A program made the translations under genes and the position numbers. A stretch of 6,552 nucleotides of DNA from JAAFHS01 sp031396505 (GTDB lineage Bacteria > Pseudomonadota > Alphaproteobacteria > Rhodobacterales > Rhodobacteraceae), in NCBI GenBank assembly GCA_031396505.1, contig JANNKX010000277.1, positions 1-6,552 on the forward strand. Reading direction: 5' to 3'. Of the stretch, positions 5,986 through 6,552 are shown one piece after another; within the stretch, counting starts at the first letter, position 1; each line of letters starts with the position of its first letter. The notes below the pieces were generated by a model. It saw nothing but the letters and a program-made list of their open reading frames with translations. It was not told the origin of the DNA and searched no databases.

Positions 5986-6552
5986 ATGCCGCAACGCTTC
6001 GCCTTCCTTGCAGTTGTCTGGATTCTGTCTGCGACCGCAGGGCCCGCCCAGACGCCTCCGCCACCGGAGGTAACGGTTGCCAAGCCCATCGTGAAAGAGA
6101 TTGTCGAGGATGACGAGTTCGTCGGCCGGTTCGAAGCCGCCGAGGCAGTCGACCTTCGCGCCCGAGTCTCGGGCTATCTTGAGGCATCGAATTTCCGCGA
6201 CGGCGCAATGGTCGCAGCTGGCGATCTTCTCTTCACCATCGACCAGCGCCTGTTCGAGGTCGCCCTGCGTCAGGCCGAGGCCGAAGTGGAGATCGCCCAA
6301 TCCAGTTACGATTTCGCCAGCGAGCAACTGCAACGCGCAACTTCACTCAGCACAACCGGTAACATCCCCCAATCGGTGGTCGATGAACGACGGCAGGCAT
6401 TCCTCGCCGCCAGCGGTGCTTTGGAACAGGCGAAGCAGGCCGTGGAAACCGCGCAGATCAATCTTGACTTCTCCGAAGTGCGGGCACCCCTTGCCGGTCG
6501 CGTCGACCGACGCCTGGTGACGCCAGGCAACCTTGTGCGTGCCGATGACACG
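5986..6552 (+). CDS. RND efflux periplasmic adaptor (membrane-fusion protein), 5' part
   Basis: These are the first 189 codons of a HlyD/AcrA-type membrane-fusion protein; the frame is open to the right edge, so about half of a typical 350-400-aa protein is missing. Such adaptors join an inner-membrane RND pump to an outer-membrane channel. The order is: signal peptide (1-21, likely cleavage after GPA), a proline-rich linker (24-27), a first barrel-sandwich half with LRARVSGYLEASNFRDG (57-73) and VAAGDLLFTID (76-86), an alpha-helical coiled-coil hairpin (about 90-158, rich in Ala, Gln and Glu) and the second lipoyl half with SEVRAPLAGRVDRRLVTPGN (163-182). There is no lipobox cysteine, so unlike AcrA it seems not to be lipid-anchored. 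AAGGA (5975-5979) lies 6 nt before the ATG and sets the start. A pump gene is expected just to the right. The exported substrate cannot be predicted. Confidence 0.9.
   Translation, partial: MPQRFAFLAVVWILSATAGPAQTPPPPEVTVAKPIVKEIVEDDEFVGRFEAAEAVDLRARVSGYLEASNFRDGAMVAAGDLLFTIDQRLFEVALRQAEAEVEIAQSSYDFASEQLQRATSLSTTGNIPQSVVDERRQAFLAASGALEQAKQAVETAQINLDFSEVRAPLAGRVDRRLVTPGNLVRADDT

Overview
The window looks like a chromosomal segment of an alphaproteobacterium, most likely Rhodobacteraceae (Roseobacter/Rhodobacter group). The basis is recall, not a search: ribosomal protein S12 has alphaproteobacterial features (C-terminal GVLDTQGVK and SKYGAKRPK), the sequence is moderately G+C-rich, and the envelope proteins resemble Rhodobacteraceae versions.

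Layout. (i) 1-452: rpsL on the minus strand, the first gene of the str operon running off the left edge, with two small hairpins just after it (25-73). (ii) 453-633: a dense intergenic region with the terminator of the upstream operon (541-588) and two copies of a TTTGCGCATATCGC motif in front of rpsL. (iii) 634-4808: five tightly packed minus-strand genes, read from right to left. They encode a 10-helix EamA/DMT transporter, a DPM1-type family-2 glycosyltransferase, a small LABN-domain membrane protein, a GT39/ArnT-like polyprenyl-phosphate-sugar glycosyltransferase, and a PAP2 phosphatase. The last four overlap end to start. (iv) 4809-5086: a divergent intergenic region with a perfect 8+1+8 palindrome. 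(v) 5087-5461: a plus-strand VOC (glyoxalase-like) protein. (vi) 5462-5985: 524 bp with no recognisable gene. (vii) 5986 to the right edge: the first 189 codons of a periplasmic membrane-fusion protein of an RND-type efflux pump.

How the genes may work together. GT2, LABN, GT39 and PAP2 fit a lipid-A or other envelope-glycan decoration module. GT2 would charge a polyprenyl phosphate with a sugar, GT39 would transfer it on the periplasmic side, and PAP2 would remove a phosphate from lipid A or from a polyprenyl pyrophosphate. The sugar and acceptor cannot be read from the sequence. The EamA protein may be a lipid-linked-sugar flippase or an unrelated metabolite transporter that shares the transcript.

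The most notable points are the 122-bp overlap of the GT2 frame into the LABN gene, with an out-of-frame TGATG stop/start junction that suggests a lost stop codon; the twin dyads before rpsL; the palindrome at 4906-4922; and the PAP2 enzyme with Glu where motif 2 usually has His. I found no clear evidence of a wholly new system.
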